Shown here in pieces: positions 42,674-51,886 of a stretch of 64,000 bases of DNA. Both the position numbers and the translations under genes were made by a program. Positions within the stretch are counted from its first letter, which is position 1. The number at the start of each line of letters is the position of its first letter. The notes beneath the pieces were generated by a model. It saw nothing but the letters and a program-made list of their open reading frames with translations, did no database searches and had not been told where the DNA came from. The stretch is from Oharaeibacter diazotrophicus (GTDB lineage Bacteria > Pseudomonadota > Alphaproteobacteria > Rhizobiales > Pleomorphomonadaceae), in contig NZ_SNXY01000006.1 of the NCBI RefSeq assembly GCF_004362745.1, forward strand, positions 1,488,001 through 1,552,000, in the 5' to 3' direction.

Positions 42674-43101
42674 CAAACTCTCCAGTCCTCAGTGGATGAG
42701 CGTTCGCGCCCTCCCCCAGAAGGCGCGCCTCCGTGTTGTCGGCGACCGCGGATCTGTTCCAACGACCCTGACGGCACCCTCCTCCCCCGAATCCTCCCGA
42801 GAAACGCGCCCGGCGCCTCTCCGTCCGACGACGCCGACCTTCCCTCGCAGGTCGGGAACTACGTCCCCGGCACGAGGGTACGTCGGAATACTATGTCGGG
42901 CATTTCTTCCTGCCGTCCATCCGCCCAAAGGTCGCGTACAGGGCAAAAGCCGGCGGTGCGACGGTTGGTCACGATGGCGTCGGCGGCGATGAACGCCCGG
43001 AACCCGCGCTCGGCGCGCGCGGGTCGCGGCCGCCCATCAAGCCAGTGGCCCGGGTCACCGTCGGGTGATCCGGGCCACCGGTCATTCGGGCCTCGAGCCT
43101 A
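42674..43101. other. xoxF-xoxG intergenic region
   Basis: Apart from the hairpin at 43045-43078 I see no gene. The part nearest xoxG (42674-42960) may contain a secondary promoter; I could not pick boxes with confidence. Confidence 0.6.
43045..43078 (-). terminator. Long hairpin just after xoxF
   Basis: A 15-bp stem (one G-U) with a GTCG loop (arms 43045-43059 and 43064-43078) begins 23 bases after the xoxF stop. There is no U-run. It could protect the abundant xoxF mRNA from 3' decay and lower expression of xoxG. Confidence 0.65.
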
Positions 43102-44907
43102 TCAGGGCAGCGAGAACACGGTCAGCTGGCCGCCGAGGGCGGTGTACTTCGACAGGGCGGCGTAGCCACCCACCGCGCCGAGACCGGCGTTCGGGTCGGT
43201 CAGACCGGCCGCGAGGCCGATGCCCGCCCAGCCACCGACACCCGAGAGGATGGCGATGTACTGCTTGCCGGCGTGCTCGTAGGTGGTGACGTTGCCGATG
43301 ATGCCCGACGGGGTCTTGAACTTGTAGAGTTCCTTGCCGTCGGACGGATCGACCGCCTTCAGGTAGCCCTCGAGGGTGCCGTAGAACACCACGTCACCGG
43401 CGGTGGCGAGAGCGCCCGACCACACCGAGAACTGCTCGGGGACCGACCACACGATCTTGCCGGTCACGCCGTCCCAGGCGATGAAGTTGCCCATGCCGCC
43501 GTGGCTGTTCGGGGCCGGGTACATCGACAGGGTCGCACCGACGTAGGGCTGGCCCGCGGTGTAGGACACGCGGAACGGCTCGTAGTCCATGCAGACGTGG
43601 TTGGTCGGCACGTAGAACAGCTTGGTCTTCGGCGAGTAGGCCGCGGGCTGCTGGTCCTTGGTGCCGAGCGCCGCCGGGCAGACGCCCGTCGTGTTCACGT
43701 CTTCACCGTTCTGGTGCGTGGAGTACTGCGCCACGACGGCCGGGCGGCCGTAGGTCGGCGAGTTCTTGTCCATGTCGACGCCGGTCGACCAGTTCACGGC
43801 CGGGTCGTACTTCTGGGCGACGAGCAGTTCGCCGGACTCGCGGTCGAGCGTGTAGGCGAAGCCGTTGCGGTCGAAGTGGCTGAGCAGCTTGCGCGGCTTG
43901 CCGTCGACATCCTGATCCGTGAGGATCATCTCGTTGATGCCGTCGAAGTCCCACTCGTCGTGCGGGGTCATCTGGTAGACCCACTTGGCCATGCCCGTGT
44001 TCAGGTCACGGGCCCAGATGGTCATCGACCACTTGTTGTCGCCCGGACGCTGCGACGGGTTCCAGGTCGAGGGGTTGCCCGAGCCGTAGTAGACGAGGTT
44101 CAGCTCGGGATCGTAGGAGTACCAGCCCCAGGTGGTGCCGCCGCCGATCTTCCACTGCTCACCTTCCCAGGTGGCGGTGCCCGAGTCCTTGCCGACCGGC
44201 TTGCCGAGCGACATGGTCTTCTCGCCGTCCATCAGGGTGTCGGCGTCGGGACCCATGGAGTAACCGCGCCAGGCGCGCGAGCCGTCCTTGAGGTTGTAGG
44301 CGGTCACCGAACCGCGGACGCCGAACTCGCCGCCCGAGATGCCGATGATGACCTTGTCACCGAAGACGTGCGGGGCCGAGGTGCCGGTCTCGCCGATCGA
44401 CGGGTCGCCGTTCTTGACCGACCAGACGACCGCGCCGGTCTTGGCGTCGAGCGCCACGACGGTGGTGTCGGCCTGGTGCAGGATGATCTTGCCGTCGCCG
44501 TAGGCCACGCCGCGGTTGACGGTGTCGCAGCACATCACGGGGATGACGTTCGGGTCCTGCTTCGGCTCGTACTTCCAGATGATCGAGCCGTTGTCGTTCA
44601 GGTCCAGAGCGTAGACGATGTTCGGGAACGGCGTGTGGACGTACATCACGTCGCCGAGCACCAGCGGACCACCCTCGTGACCGCGCAGCACGCCGGTCGA
44701 GAACGTCCAGGCGACCTTGAGGTCCTTGACGTTGTCCTTGGTGATCTGGCTGAGCTCGGAGTAGCGGGTGTTGGCGAAGTCGCCGGCCTGGGCCACCCAG
44801 TTCTTCGGGTCCTTCATCAGGCCCGCGAGTTCCTCGTTGGCCGAAGCGGCACCGGCGCAGAGCGCCATGACGGCCGTCATGCCGGCCATCGCAAGCGTTT
44901 TCTTCAT
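43102..44907 (-). CDS. xoxF: Lanthanide-dependent methanol dehydrogenase XoxF
   Basis: A 601-residue periplasmic PQQ enzyme oxidising methanol. Signal peptide 1-23; an eight-bladed propeller with tryptophan-docking motifs follows. The adjacent-cysteine disulfide is Cys126-Cys127 (VMCCDTV). Metal ligands read as Glu194 (GGEFGVRG), Asn278 (GSGNPS), Asp320 and Asp322 (WDFDG). The extra Asp322, which MxaF-type calcium enzymes replace by Ala, is what marks XoxF and lanthanide use. GGGAGAAC 5 bases before the ATG. It opens the minus-strand unit xoxF-xoxG-xoxJ-CXXCW. XoxF expression is induced by lanthanides in most methylotrophs; no switch is visible here. Confidence 0.97.
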   Translation of the reverse strand: MKKTLAMAGMTAVMALCAGAASANEELAGLMKDPKNWVAQAGDFANTRYSELSQITKDNVKDLKVAWTFSTGVLRGHEGGPLVLGDVMYVHTPFPNIVYALDLNDNGSIIWKYEPKQDPNVIPVMCCDTVNRGVAYGDGKIILHQADTTVVALDAKTGAVVWSVKNGDPSIGETGTSAPHVFGDKVIIGISGGEFGVRGSVTAYNLKDGSRAWRGYSMGPDADTLMDGEKTMSLGKPVGKDSGTATWEGEQWKIGGGTTWGWYSYDPELNLVYYGSGNPSTWNPSQRPGDNKWSMTIWARDLNTGMAKWVYQMTPHDEWDFDGINEMILTDQDVDGKPRKLLSHFDRNGFAYTLDRESGELLVAQKYDPAVNWSTGVDMDKNSPTYGRPAVVAQYSTHQNGEDVNTTGVCPAALGTKDQQPAAYSPKTKLFYVPTNHVCMDYEPFRVSYTAGQPYVGATLSMYPAPNSHGGMGNFIAWDGVTGKIVWSVPEQFSVWSGALATAGDVVFYGTLEGYLKAVDPSDGKELYKFKTPSGIIGNVTTYEHAGKQYIAILSGVGGWAGIGLAAGLTDPNAGLGAVGGYAALSKYTALGGQLTVFSLP

Positions 44908-45346
44908 TCGTGTTCTCCCTAGACCACACCTCTCGAGTCCCGCCGGGCGAGCCACCGCGACACGCCCTCCGCGTCTCGGCATCCCGGATTCCGACGGGTT
45001 CGTCTCCGACCGTGTGTCACGCCCGGGGTCCTGGTCCCTCAACCCGACCCGCGGCCTTCGAGTGTCGACGGCGCTCCCTCAAACGCCCCCGCCATGTCGT
45101 TCGGCGACTCCCCGAACTCTAATCAGCTTTGCCGGAGCCCGCAAGTTGGATACTTTGGCTTGACCTTCCGCGATTGAGTAAGCCATGCTGACCAAACCTC
45201 CCGGACACCTGTCGCAACCCACTCGTCGTGGAACCGTTATCGGAAGCGTTTTCAGACGCTTAATTCGATTGAGCGACAGAGCCGTCATAGACGGGGCCGA
45301 TTGGGTAAGAGTGCCTGCCGATTTTTCCCGTCCGACGAATTGTGCA
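44908..45346. other. Divergent control region of the methanol module
   Basis: The region lies between xoxF (minus) and the zinc hydrolase gene (plus). Positions 45130-45420 are AT-richer than surrounding DNA. A plus-strand TTGACC near 45161 with a poor -10 and a minus-strand TTGCGG-17-TAGAGT near 45115-45145 are the best promoter candidates; neither is strong. No recognisable riboswitch. Confidence 0.5.
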
Positions 45347-46312
45347 GTGCAATATCAGTTCGTAACGAAGTGTAAACCGGCCGCTCGGCAGTCCTTCCTA
45401 ACGTTTATCGTGCTCCTCCTCGCCATTACTGGGGCGATCGGGCGAGCAACGGCCGAGCCGCTGCCAGTCGTCGAGGTCGCCGACGGGGTGTTCGCCTTCC
45501 AGGGCGTCCATGCCGAGATGAACGCGGCGAACCGCGGCGGGATCGCCAACATCGGCTTCGTGATCGGACACGACGCCGTTGCCGTGATCGATACTGGCGG
45601 CAGCGTCGAGGAGGGCCGCCGGCTCCTGGAGGCGATCCGCCTGCGTACCGATCTGCCGGTGAAGTGGGTCGTCTTGACGCACATGCATCCCGACCATGTC
45701 TTCGGCACCGCAGCATTCGGCGGACAGGATGCCGCGGTCGTCGCGCACGCCCACCTGAACGTCGCGCTGGAGGCCCGGTTCGACCATTATCTCGCCGCCA
45801 ACCGGGCCGTGATGGGCGAGGCCCTGCTCGAAGGCGTCGTCCGCGTCCCCGCCACGGTGGAGGTCGCCGACACCCGCACCATCGACCTCGGCGGCCGCGT
45901 GCTCGACCTCGTCGCCTGGCCGGTGAGCCACACCGACAACGACCTCACCGTCTACGACCGCGCCACCCGCACGCTGTTCTCCGGCGATCTCGTCTTCCTC
46001 GGCCACACGCCCTCGCTCGACGGCAGCCTCGTGGGCTGGCTGCGGACGCTCGACCGCCTCGCGGCGGTGCCGGCGCTGCGCGTCGTGCCCGGCCACGGGC
46101 CGGTGCCTTCGCCCTGGCCGGCGGCGATCGAGCCGGAACGACACTACTTCGAGGTTCTCGCCGCCGACGTCCGCGCCGCGATCGCCGCCGGCACGCCGCT
46201 GTCGGCGGCCGTCGGAACCATCGGGCGTTCGGAGGCCGGCAAGTGGGAGCTGTTCGACGACTTCAACGCCCGCAACGCCACCGCGGCCTTCGCCGAGCTC
46301 GAATGGGAGTGA
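45347..46312 (+). CDS. Quinoprotein relay system zinc metallohydrolase (MBL fold)
   Basis: An exported metallo-beta-lactamase-fold protein of about 320 residues. The zinc signature is LTHMHPDHVFGTAAF, with further ligands in the VSHTDNDLTVYD and PGHGPVPSP segments. It belongs to the family that accompanies PQQ alcohol dehydrogenase relay genes together with SoxYZ-like carriers. A hydrophobic signal segment (FLTFIVLLLAITGAIGRATA) precedes the mature chain. The start codon is uncertain: this GTG has no good ribosome binding site. The enzymatic role is not established. Confidence 0.85.
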   Translation: MQYQFVTKCKPAARQSFLTFIVLLLAITGAIGRATAEPLPVVEVADGVFAFQGVHAEMNAANRGGIANIGFVIGHDAVAVIDTGGSVEEGRRLLEAIRLRTDLPVKWVVLTHMHPDHVFGTAAFGGQDAAVVAHAHLNVALEARFDHYLAANRAVMGEALLEGVVRVPATVEVADTRTIDLGGRVLDLVAWPVSHTDNDLTVYDRATRTLFSGDLVFLGHTPSLDGSLVGWLRTLDRLAAVPALRVVPGHGPVPSPWPAAIEPERHYFEVLAADVRAAIAAGTPLSAAVGTIGRSEAGKWELFDDFNARNATAAFAELEWE

Positions 46313-46427
46313 CGATCGGTCCCGCGATCACGACCCGGTGAGCGCCCCGTGGTGCCCGCTCCAGTGTGTTAGAATGTACTCATCGAGGAAGGCCCGGAGA
46401 GGCGGGAAGAAGAGGAGAGAGGGAGGA

Positions 46428-47273
46428 ATGTTCGACATCTCGCAGATCACGTCCGCCGTCGCGGCCGCGCTGGTCGGCATCGCGCTGTCGGCGGGCGTCG
46501 CCGGGGCGCAGTCGGTGGTGCAGCCGACGACCGCCCCCGCCGACGAGGTCTGGGCCGGGCTCGTCACCGACGTCTTCGACGACCGGCCGATGAAGGACGG
46601 CGCCGGCGTGCTGACGCTCGACGCGCCCTACCGCGCCGAGGACGCGGCGGTGGTGCCGATGACGCTGGCCTTCGGCCTGCCCGCCGGCGACGCCCGCAGT
46701 ATCCGCAAGGTCACGCTGGTGATCGACAACAATCCCTCGCCGGTGGCCGCCACCTTCGAGATCGGCGAGACCGCCGGCGTCGGCCGGATCGAGACCCGCG
46801 TGCGGGTCAACTCCTACACCAACGTGCACGCGGTCGCCGAGGCGAGCGACGGCACGCTCTACGTCACCGAGCGCTTCGTGAAGGCCTCGGGCGGCTGCTC
46901 CGCCCCGGCCGGCAAGGATCCGGCGGAGGCGCTGCAGAACATCGGCAAGATGAAGCTGAAGCAGTTCGGCGACGCCGCGGCGTCGAGCGCGCCGCGCGAA
47001 CTCCAGGTCATGCTGCGTCACCCGCAGTATTCCGGCCTGCAGATGGATCAGGTCACCCGCAACTACATCCCGGCCTGGTTCGTCACCGACCTCGAGGTCC
47101 GTCAGGGCACCCGCAGCCTGCTCAAGGTCTCCGGCGGCATCTCGCTGTCGGAGGACCCGAACATCCGCTTCTCCTGGCGTCCGGACGGCGCCGACCCGAT
47201 CGCCGTCGTCGCCACCGACACCGACGGGCGGACCTTCTCCGGCTCGTTCCCGATCGCGGCCGGCGGCAGCTGA
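46428..47273 (+). CDS. Quinoprotein dehydrogenase-associated SoxYZ-like carrier
   Basis: A 281-residue exported protein (signal peptide 1-27, ending AGAQ) in which a SoxY-like half (residues ~45-150) is fused to a SoxZ-like half (~175-280). The carrier cysteine is in KASGGCSAPAGKDP near residue 153, matching the GGCG-type tail that carries substrates in SoxY; here an internal GGC. The AGAGGAGAGAGGGAGGA purine run before the ATG is a strong ribosome binding site. In PQQ alcohol oxidiser genomes this fused SoxYZ sits by the zinc hydrolase, as here; it may carry a sulfur- or carbon-linked intermediate, which is unproven. Confidence 0.9.
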   Translation: MFDISQITSAVAAALVGIALSAGVAGAQSVVQPTTAPADEVWAGLVTDVFDDRPMKDGAGVLTLDAPYRAEDAAVVPMTLAFGLPAGDARSIRKVTLVIDNNPSPVAATFEIGETAGVGRIETRVRVNSYTNVHAVAEASDGTLYVTERFVKASGGCSAPAGKDPAEALQNIGKMKLKQFGDAAASSAPRELQVMLRHPQYSGLQMDQVTRNYIPAWFVTDLEVRQGTRSLLKVSGGISLSEDPNIRFSWRPDGADPIAVVATDTDGRTFSGSFPIAAGGS

Positions 47274-47307
47274 CAGTCACGGGGGCCGGAACGGTCGATG
47301 AAACGGC

Positions 47308-47334
47308 AAGGGCCGGGCTGATCGCCCGGCCCTT
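47308..47334. terminator. Bidirectional terminator after the SoxYZ-like gene
   Basis: A perfect 10-bp stem AAGGGCCGGG/CCCGGCCCTT with a 7-base loop lies between convergent genes. A short T-run (TTCGCGTTT) follows on the plus strand; on the minus strand the stem itself ends in TT followed by GCCGTTT. Confidence 0.75.
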
Positions 47335-47355
47335 CGCGTTTCGGCGGCGGGATCT

Positions 47356-47706
47356 TCAGAAGCAGCGCATCTCCGCCTCGGCCTGGGCGCGGCGGAGGTC
47401 GCCGATCGCGGCCTTGGATTCGGCGGCGCCGCGGAACATCGCGCCGCTCTCGCCGGTGACCTGCCCCATCGACAGGAAGGTCGAGGCCTCCTCGTAGCGG
47501 TCGAAGGGGATGATCGTGGCGATCACGTCGATCGAGCAGGAGCAGCGCCGGAGCGTGTCGGGCGTCTGGCCGTTGGCGGTCATGCAGCCGAGCACGTAGT
47601 CGGCGCGCGCCTCGGTCGGGAAGTCGTTGAGCACCACGGGCGCGGCCGTGGCGACGACGGGCGCGCCCGCGACCAGGGCGACGGCGATCAGCGCGGGCAT
47701 CCGCAT
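47356..47706 (-). CDS. Small exported protein with four conserved-looking cysteines
   Basis: A 116-residue secreted protein (signal peptide 1-21, ending ATAA). The mature part starts VVLNDFPTEARADYVLGCM and holds cysteines in VLGCMTANG, RRCSCSID and the C-terminal MRCF, so two disulfides are likely. The helix VTGESGAMFRGAAESKAAIGDLRRAQAEAEMRCF follows. I have no family name; similar proteins may occur near PQQ methanol genes, but that is memory. GGAGGAG 8 bases before the ATG fixes the start. Confidence 0.75.
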   Translation of the reverse strand: MRMPALIAVALVAGAPVVATAAPVVLNDFPTEARADYVLGCMTANGQTPDTLRRCSCSIDVIATIIPFDRYEEASTFLSMGQVTGESGAMFRGAAESKAAIGDLRRAQAEAEMRCF

Positions 47707-47910
47707 CGGGTTTCTCCTCCGGACGATTTTTCCTCGGTGCCAACATGGCACCGCCGCCGGTCGCTTTGAAGTCCCGCCCACGGGGCTGCGTCCGATCGCC
47801 CCGGCCGGCGGCTCCTCCGAAGGTCGGAGACATGTTTAGCGGAGCGGCCGATTTGTTGAGTAGCCCGCGGCGCCCTGCCGCAGTCGGCGGCGCCGATCGG
47901 TGGAAAGGCG

Positions 47911-47997
47911 TGGTGCGGACGAGGGGGATCGAACCCCTAAGCCCTTACGGGCGCAAGATTTTAAGTCTCGTGCGTCTACCGGTTCCGCCACGTCCGC
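47911..47997 (-). tRNA. tRNA-Leu (anticodon TAA)
   Basis: On the minus strand the sequence starts GCGGACGTGGCGGAACCGG (acceptor stem and D arm), has anticodon loop CTTAAAA with anticodon TAA, a long class II variable arm (TGCGCCCGTAAGGGC) as in leucine tRNAs, the T arm GGTTCGATCCC and ends CGTCCGCACCA with the CCA encoded. It reads UUA/UUG codons, rare in this GC-rich genome. Confidence 0.97.
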
Positions 47998-48007
47998 GTC
48001 GACCGAA

Positions 48008-48037
48008 CCGATACCGGCCCCGCCCGGAGGGGGTCAA
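48008..48037 (-). promoter_or_regulatory. Promoter of tRNA-Leu
   Basis: On the minus strand TTGACC (48032-48037) and TATCGG (48008-48013) are separated by 18 bases and end 10 bases before the tRNA 5' end. Confidence 0.65.
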
Positions 48038-48114
48038 GGGAAAACCATGACCCCGCATGGGGGCGACCGGCCGTCCGGACCGTCCCGGTCGCCCGGGACG
48101 GTCCGGCGTCTGGA

Positions 48115-48510
48115 TCAGCGGCAGGAGCCGACCAGGGCCTCCGACTCGCCCTTCACCACCGACAGCCGCACCCGGGCGACACCGGCGCCGACGAAGCCGA
48201 GCTGCTGGGCCGCCCCGCGCGAGACGTCGATGACACGCCCGTGCACGAACGGGCCGCGGTCGTTGATGCGGACCACCACGGCACGGCCGTTGCCGAGATT
48301 CTCGACCTTGACCATCGTACCGAACGGAAGGGAGCGGTGGGCGGCGACCAGCGCCGCCGGGTTCATGCGCTCGCCGCTGGCGGTGCGGTTGTGGCTGGCA
48401 TACCAGGAGGCCCGGCCGCACTGGGCGTTCGCGGACGCGCAGGCGGCGAGGGTCGCGGCGACCGGGAGGGCCACCGCAAGGGCGCGAAACGCGCCGAACA
48501 CAGATGCCAT
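48115..48510 (-). CDS. rlpA: RlpA-like septal ring lytic transglycosylase
   Basis: A 131-residue exported double-psi beta-barrel protein. Signal peptide (residues ~1-28) with a LAACASA stretch that could serve as a lipobox (LAAC, Cys24). Then CGRASWYASHNRTASGERMNPAALVAAHRSLPFGTMVKVENL, VRINDRGPFVHGRVIDVSRGAAQQLGF are textbook RlpA segments; the His and Asp residues in RTASGERM..AAHRSLPFG and RINDRGP shape the active site. There is no C-terminal SPOR domain, so septal targeting by naked glycans is absent; alphaproteobacterial short forms are common. Confidence 0.93.
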   Translation of the reverse strand: MASVFGAFRALAVALPVAATLAACASANAQCGRASWYASHNRTASGERMNPAALVAAHRSLPFGTMVKVENLGNGRAVVVRINDRGPFVHGRVIDVSRGAAQQLGFVGAGVARVRLSVVKGESEALVGSCR

Positions 48511-48933
48511 TGGCAATCGACCTTCTGTCCTGTTCCGCGTTGGCGGCGCGGATCTCGTCTCCAGGGAATGTCGGTCCTCTTGATCGGGACGTTTGCGACG
48601 AGAAGGAAGAGGCGGTGTCGAAAATGGCGAGATTCGGGCGACGGTCCGCCGAAATTCCAGGCCATCGGGAAGTGTCAAGGGCTGCACAGGGATGTGAACG
48701 GCAAATTTTCGTGAAGGATTCGAGGCGCCTACGGGTATAGTCGTACTTCGCCGCAAGCGGGATTGTAGCGTGACGATTCTACTTCCGATTGCCGGTCCGA
48801 AGCTGTGGAAAAGCCGCGACCGCCTGGAAATGAGGCAGCGTCGGGCGCCCTCGCCCGATTCCCGCCATCGGCGCCGGACGCCGTCCGCGGGTCGCCCCGG
48901 GGCCGTCGAACGGCCCCGGGGAGCGGCGCGGGA
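48511..48933. other. Gene-free stretch upstream of rlpA
   Basis: No gene or RNA could be supported. The stretch between 48590 and 48780 is lower in GC and probably holds the rlpA promoter. Confidence 0.55.
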
Positions 48934-49452
48934 TCAGCCCTCGGAGCGCTTGTTGATCGGCGGCTGGAAGGCGAAGCCCATGTCCCAGGGGAAGTAGATC
49001 CAGGTGTCCTGGCTGACCTCGGTGACGAAGGTGTCGACCAGCGGCCGGCCCTTGGGCTTGGCGTAGACGGTGGCGAAATGCGCCTTCGGCAGCATGTCGC
49101 GGACGACGCGGGCGGTGGCGCCGGTGTCGACGAGGTCGTCGATGATCAGGATGCCGGCGCCCTGGCCGCCGTCCATGTCGATCAGCGCGCCGTTGACCGG
49201 CTTGACCACCTCGAGCTGCCCCTGGTCCTTGTATTCGTGGTAGCTCGCCACGCCCACGGTCTCGATCACGCGGATGCCGAGCTCGCGCGCCACGATCGCC
49301 GCCGGCACCAGCCCGCCGCGGGTGATGCAGACGATCGCGTGCCACTCGCCCTGGCCGGACAGGCGCCAGGCGAGCGCGCGGGCGTCGCGGTGGAACTGGT
49401 CCCAGGAGACCGGGAAGGCCTTGGAGTGCAGCGGTTCGGCGTCGGGGGTCAT
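48934..49452 (-). CDS. gpt: Xanthine/guanine phosphoribosyltransferase
   Basis: A 172-residue type I phosphoribosyltransferase for purine salvage (xanthine or guanine plus PRPP gives XMP/GMP). The PRPP-binding loop is [18 protein letters not shown] (residues ~107-124); [18 protein letters not shown], and the C-terminal [12 protein letters not shown] hood with base-contact residues match Gpt proteins. The start gives family length. It follows a CinA-like gene on the same strand with 56 bases between. Confidence 0.95.
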   Translation of the reverse strand: MTPDAEPLHSKAFPVSWDQFHRDARALAWRLSGQGEWHAIVCITRGGLVPAAIVARELGIRVIETVGVASYHEYKDQGQLEVVKPVNGALIDMDGGQGAGILIIDDLVDTGATARVVRDMLPKAHFATVYAKPKGRPLVDTFVTEVSQDTWIYFPWDMGFAFQPPINKRSEG

Positions 49453-49508
49453 GGCGGCTCCGGTGAAAAGCGTCGATGCCCGCGAGAAAGCGCCGTCCGC
49501 GGCGGAAT

Positions 49509-50306
49509 TCAATAGGCTTGCGCGGGCCGGGCCGCCGCCGGCGCGGCTTCTCCACGCTCGGCCGCGATCGTGGCCAGCATGGCGCGCACCGCGTCGGCCG
49601 CCGCGGCGAGCGCGGCGGCGTCGCGCGAGCGCACCACCAGCTTGGTCGAGAAGCCGCGGCCGTCGAAGGCGGGGTAGCTGCCGATCGTGGTCGCCGGGTG
49701 GGCGGCGGCGACCGCCGCGAGCGCGGTGCCGATCGTGCCCTCGCCGAACGGGCAGTCGATCGTCTCCGAGCGCACCGGCACGCCGCCGACGAGGCGTTTG
49801 GCGACGTCGAGCAGCATCACCTCCATGATCTTCGGCACGCCGGCCATCACGAACACGTTCTCGACCTGGAAGCCCGGCGCCTTCGAGAGCGGGTTGTCGA
49901 TCAGTTCGGCGCCCTCGGGCATCCGGGCCATCCGGAGTCGCGCCTCGGTCAGCGCCTCGGGCGTGACGTAGTGGGCGCGCAGGATCTCGACCGCGCGCGG
50001 ATCGTGGATCACCTTGCGGCCGAAGGCGGCGCCGACCGCGTCGGCGGTGATGTCGTCGTGGGTCGGGCCGATGCCGCCGGTGGTCAGCACGTAGGTGTAG
50101 CGCCGGCGCAGCGCGTCGATCGCCTCGACGATCGCCGGCTGGTCGTCCGGCACCACCCGCACTTCGCGCAGGTCGATGCCGCTCTCGGTGAGGAAGGCGG
50201 CGATCACGCCGGAGTTGGTGTCGCGGGTGCGGCCCGACAGGATCTCGTCGCCGATCACCACGATGCCCGCGGTCGGCTGCGGGGCCTTGGTCTCGTCCGT
50301 CACCAT
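49509..50306 (-). CDS. CinA-like competence/damage-inducible family protein (MoCF-biosynthesis domain)
   Basis: A 265-residue protein with the MoaB/MogA-like MoCF domain: [18 protein letters not shown] (residues ~14-31), [23 protein letters not shown] with the GGxGxTxxD loop, and [25 protein letters not shown]. Only the N-terminal half of full-length CinA (~410 residues) is present; the deamidase half is missing. Stand-alone forms are common in alphaproteobacteria, where activity (nucleotide pyrophosphatase of ADP-ribose or molybdopterin binding) is inferred from homologues. Divergent from sfsA. Confidence 0.93.
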   Translation of the reverse strand: MVTDETKAPQPTAGIVVIGDEILSGRTRDTNSGVIAAFLTESGIDLREVRVVPDDQPAIVEAIDALRRRYTYVLTTGGIGPTHDDITADAVGAAFGRKVIHDPRAVEILRAHYVTPEALTEARLRMARMPEGAELIDNPLSKAPGFQVENVFVMAGVPKIMEVMLLDVAKRLVGGVPVRSETIDCPFGEGTIGTALAAVAAAHPATTIGSYPAFDGRGFSTKLVVRSRDAAALAAAADAVRAMLATIAAERGEAAPAAARPAQAY

Positions 50307-50451
50307 GCGTCTCCTCGGATCGCGCGCTCGCTCCACCCATACGCCCGCCGCCGCCGCCGGACCACCCCGTGCGGACGTGCCCCCCCGGGCCTTCCCACCG
50401 CGGGACGCCGGCGTTAGCGTCGCGGCCCCCGCCGAGGACGCCGTTCCGCCG

Positions 50452-51159
50452 ATGAAGTTTCCCGCCCCGCTGCACACCGCCCGCCTCGTCCGGCGCTACA
50501 AGCGCTTCCTCGCCGACGTCGTGCTCGACGCCACCGGCGAGGAGGTGACGGCGCACTGCGCCAACCCCGGCGCGATGCTCGGCCTCGCCGCGCCGGGCGC
50601 GCGCGTCTGGCTGTCGCTCTCGGACGACCCGAAGCGGAAGCTGAAGTGGTCCTGGGAGATCGTCGAAGCCGACGGCGGCCTCGTCGGCATCAACACCGCC
50701 CACCCGAACGGCCTCGTCGCCGAGGCGATCCTCGCCGGCGCCGTGCCCGAGCTGGCGGGCTACGCCGGGCTGCGGCGCGAGGTGAAATACGGCCGCGCCA
50801 GCCGGGTCGACATTCTGCTCGAGGATCCCGCCCGGCCGCCGGCCTACGTCGAGGTCAAGAACGTCCACCTGATGCGGACGGCCGGCCGGGCCGAGTTCCC
50901 CGACAGCGTGACCACCCGCGGCGCCAGGCACCTCGACGAACTCGGCGACATGGTCGAGGCCGGCGCGCGCGCCGTCATGGTCTATCTGGTCCAGCGCACC
51001 GACTGCGCGGTCTTCACCCTCGCCGGCGACGTCGACCCGGCCTATGCCGCCGCCTTCCGGCGCGCGCGGGACCGCGGCGTCGAGGCGATCGCCCTCGCCT
51101 GCCGGATCGGCCCCGACGAGATCGCGGTCGACCGGGCGATCCCGATCGAGATCGCCTGA
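50452..51159 (+). CDS. sfsA: SfsA family DNA/RNA nuclease-like protein
   Basis: A 235-residue protein. [40 protein letters not shown] and the endonuclease-like core [10 protein letters not shown] with [21 protein letters not shown] are hallmarks of SfsA. E. coli SfsA was isolated as a sugar-fermentation stimulation protein that binds DNA; recent work supports a PD-(D/E)xK-type nuclease fold, in line with the D-E-K residues (DILLED / EVKN) seen here. Stands alone between divergent and convergent genes. Confidence 0.95.
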   Translation: MKFPAPLHTARLVRRYKRFLADVVLDATGEEVTAHCANPGAMLGLAAPGARVWLSLSDDPKRKLKWSWEIVEADGGLVGINTAHPNGLVAEAILAGAVPELAGYAGLRREVKYGRASRVDILLEDPARPPAYVEVKNVHLMRTAGRAEFPDSVTTRGARHLDELGDMVEAGARAVMVYLVQRTDCAVFTLAGDVDPAYAAAFRRARDRGVEAIALACRIGPDEIAVDRAIPIEIA

Positions 51160-51207
51160 CCGGCCGCTCTCCGCGGCCCGCTGCGAAGGTCCGTCCGCGC
51201 CGGGAGG

Positions 51208-51690
51208 TCAGGGCGCGAAGGTCCGGCCGACGAAGCCGCAGGTGAAGCTGCCGGCGGCGCCGACGACCGGCACCGCCAGCGACACCGTCGGATTGCCGGC
51301 CGCGACGAACAGCGTCGGCGTGTCGAAAGTGCGATAGCGCGCCTTCCCGCCGAGATCGGCGATCCGCTGCACCGTCACGAAGAGCGTCGGCTGGTTCGGC
51401 GCGGCGAGGACGACGTCGACCGACTTGACGGTGGTGGGCAGGACCGCCTCGCAGGCGAGGCTCAGCACCTGCAACACCTTGCCGGCGGGCGGCGCCGGCA
51501 GCACGATCGGACAGGGCGCCGGCAGTCCGAGGCCGGAGAAGACGCAGCCGCGCGTGAGCGTCTTCTGCACCACGCCCGCGGCGCCGAGCAGGGCGTCGCC
51601 GGGGTCGGAGACGCCGGCTGTGGCGGGTGTCGCACCGGCGGCGAGCGTGGCGAGAAGGGCGACGGCGGTCGCGAGGGAGCGGGCGGACAT
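51208..51690 (-). CDS. Exported hypothetical protein, cysteine-paired
   Basis: A 160-residue secreted protein (signal peptide 1-26, ending ATAG) that I do not recognise. The mature chain is beta-rich and has four cysteines (GCVFSG, APCPIV, ACEAVL, FTCGFV), likely two disulfides. The alternation of hydrophobic strands (KVLQVLSLACEAVL, SVDVVLAAPNQPTLFVTVQRI, TVSLAVPVVG) suggests a jelly-roll-like sandwich. GGAGGT 7 bases before the ATG decides the start. Confidence 0.75.
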   Translation of the reverse strand: MSARSLATAVALLATLAAGATPATAGVSDPGDALLGAAGVVQKTLTRGCVFSGLGLPAPCPIVLPAPPAGKVLQVLSLACEAVLPTTVKSVDVVLAAPNQPTLFVTVQRIADLGGKARYRTFDTPTLFVAAGNPTVSLAVPVVGAAGSFTCGFVGRTFAP

Positions 51691-51886
51691 GGACGGCACC
51701 TCCGGTTTCGACGATCCCATCATGGCACGGACGGGCGGCCCGCGCCGTTCCCGGGGTGACAGGTCGCGGCGATCGCGGGGTGAAACCGGCGCGGAGAACC
51801 GCTATATGGGGTCCGGGGCCGGCCGAACCGGCGATCCCGTGTCGCCACGCCGGCGGCCCGGACCTCTACGCGACGTGACGGGACCC

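Noticed and set aside
45115-45185. xoxF promoter boxes
   Set aside because: Candidate -35/-10 pairs on both strands match the consensus too weakly to call as features.
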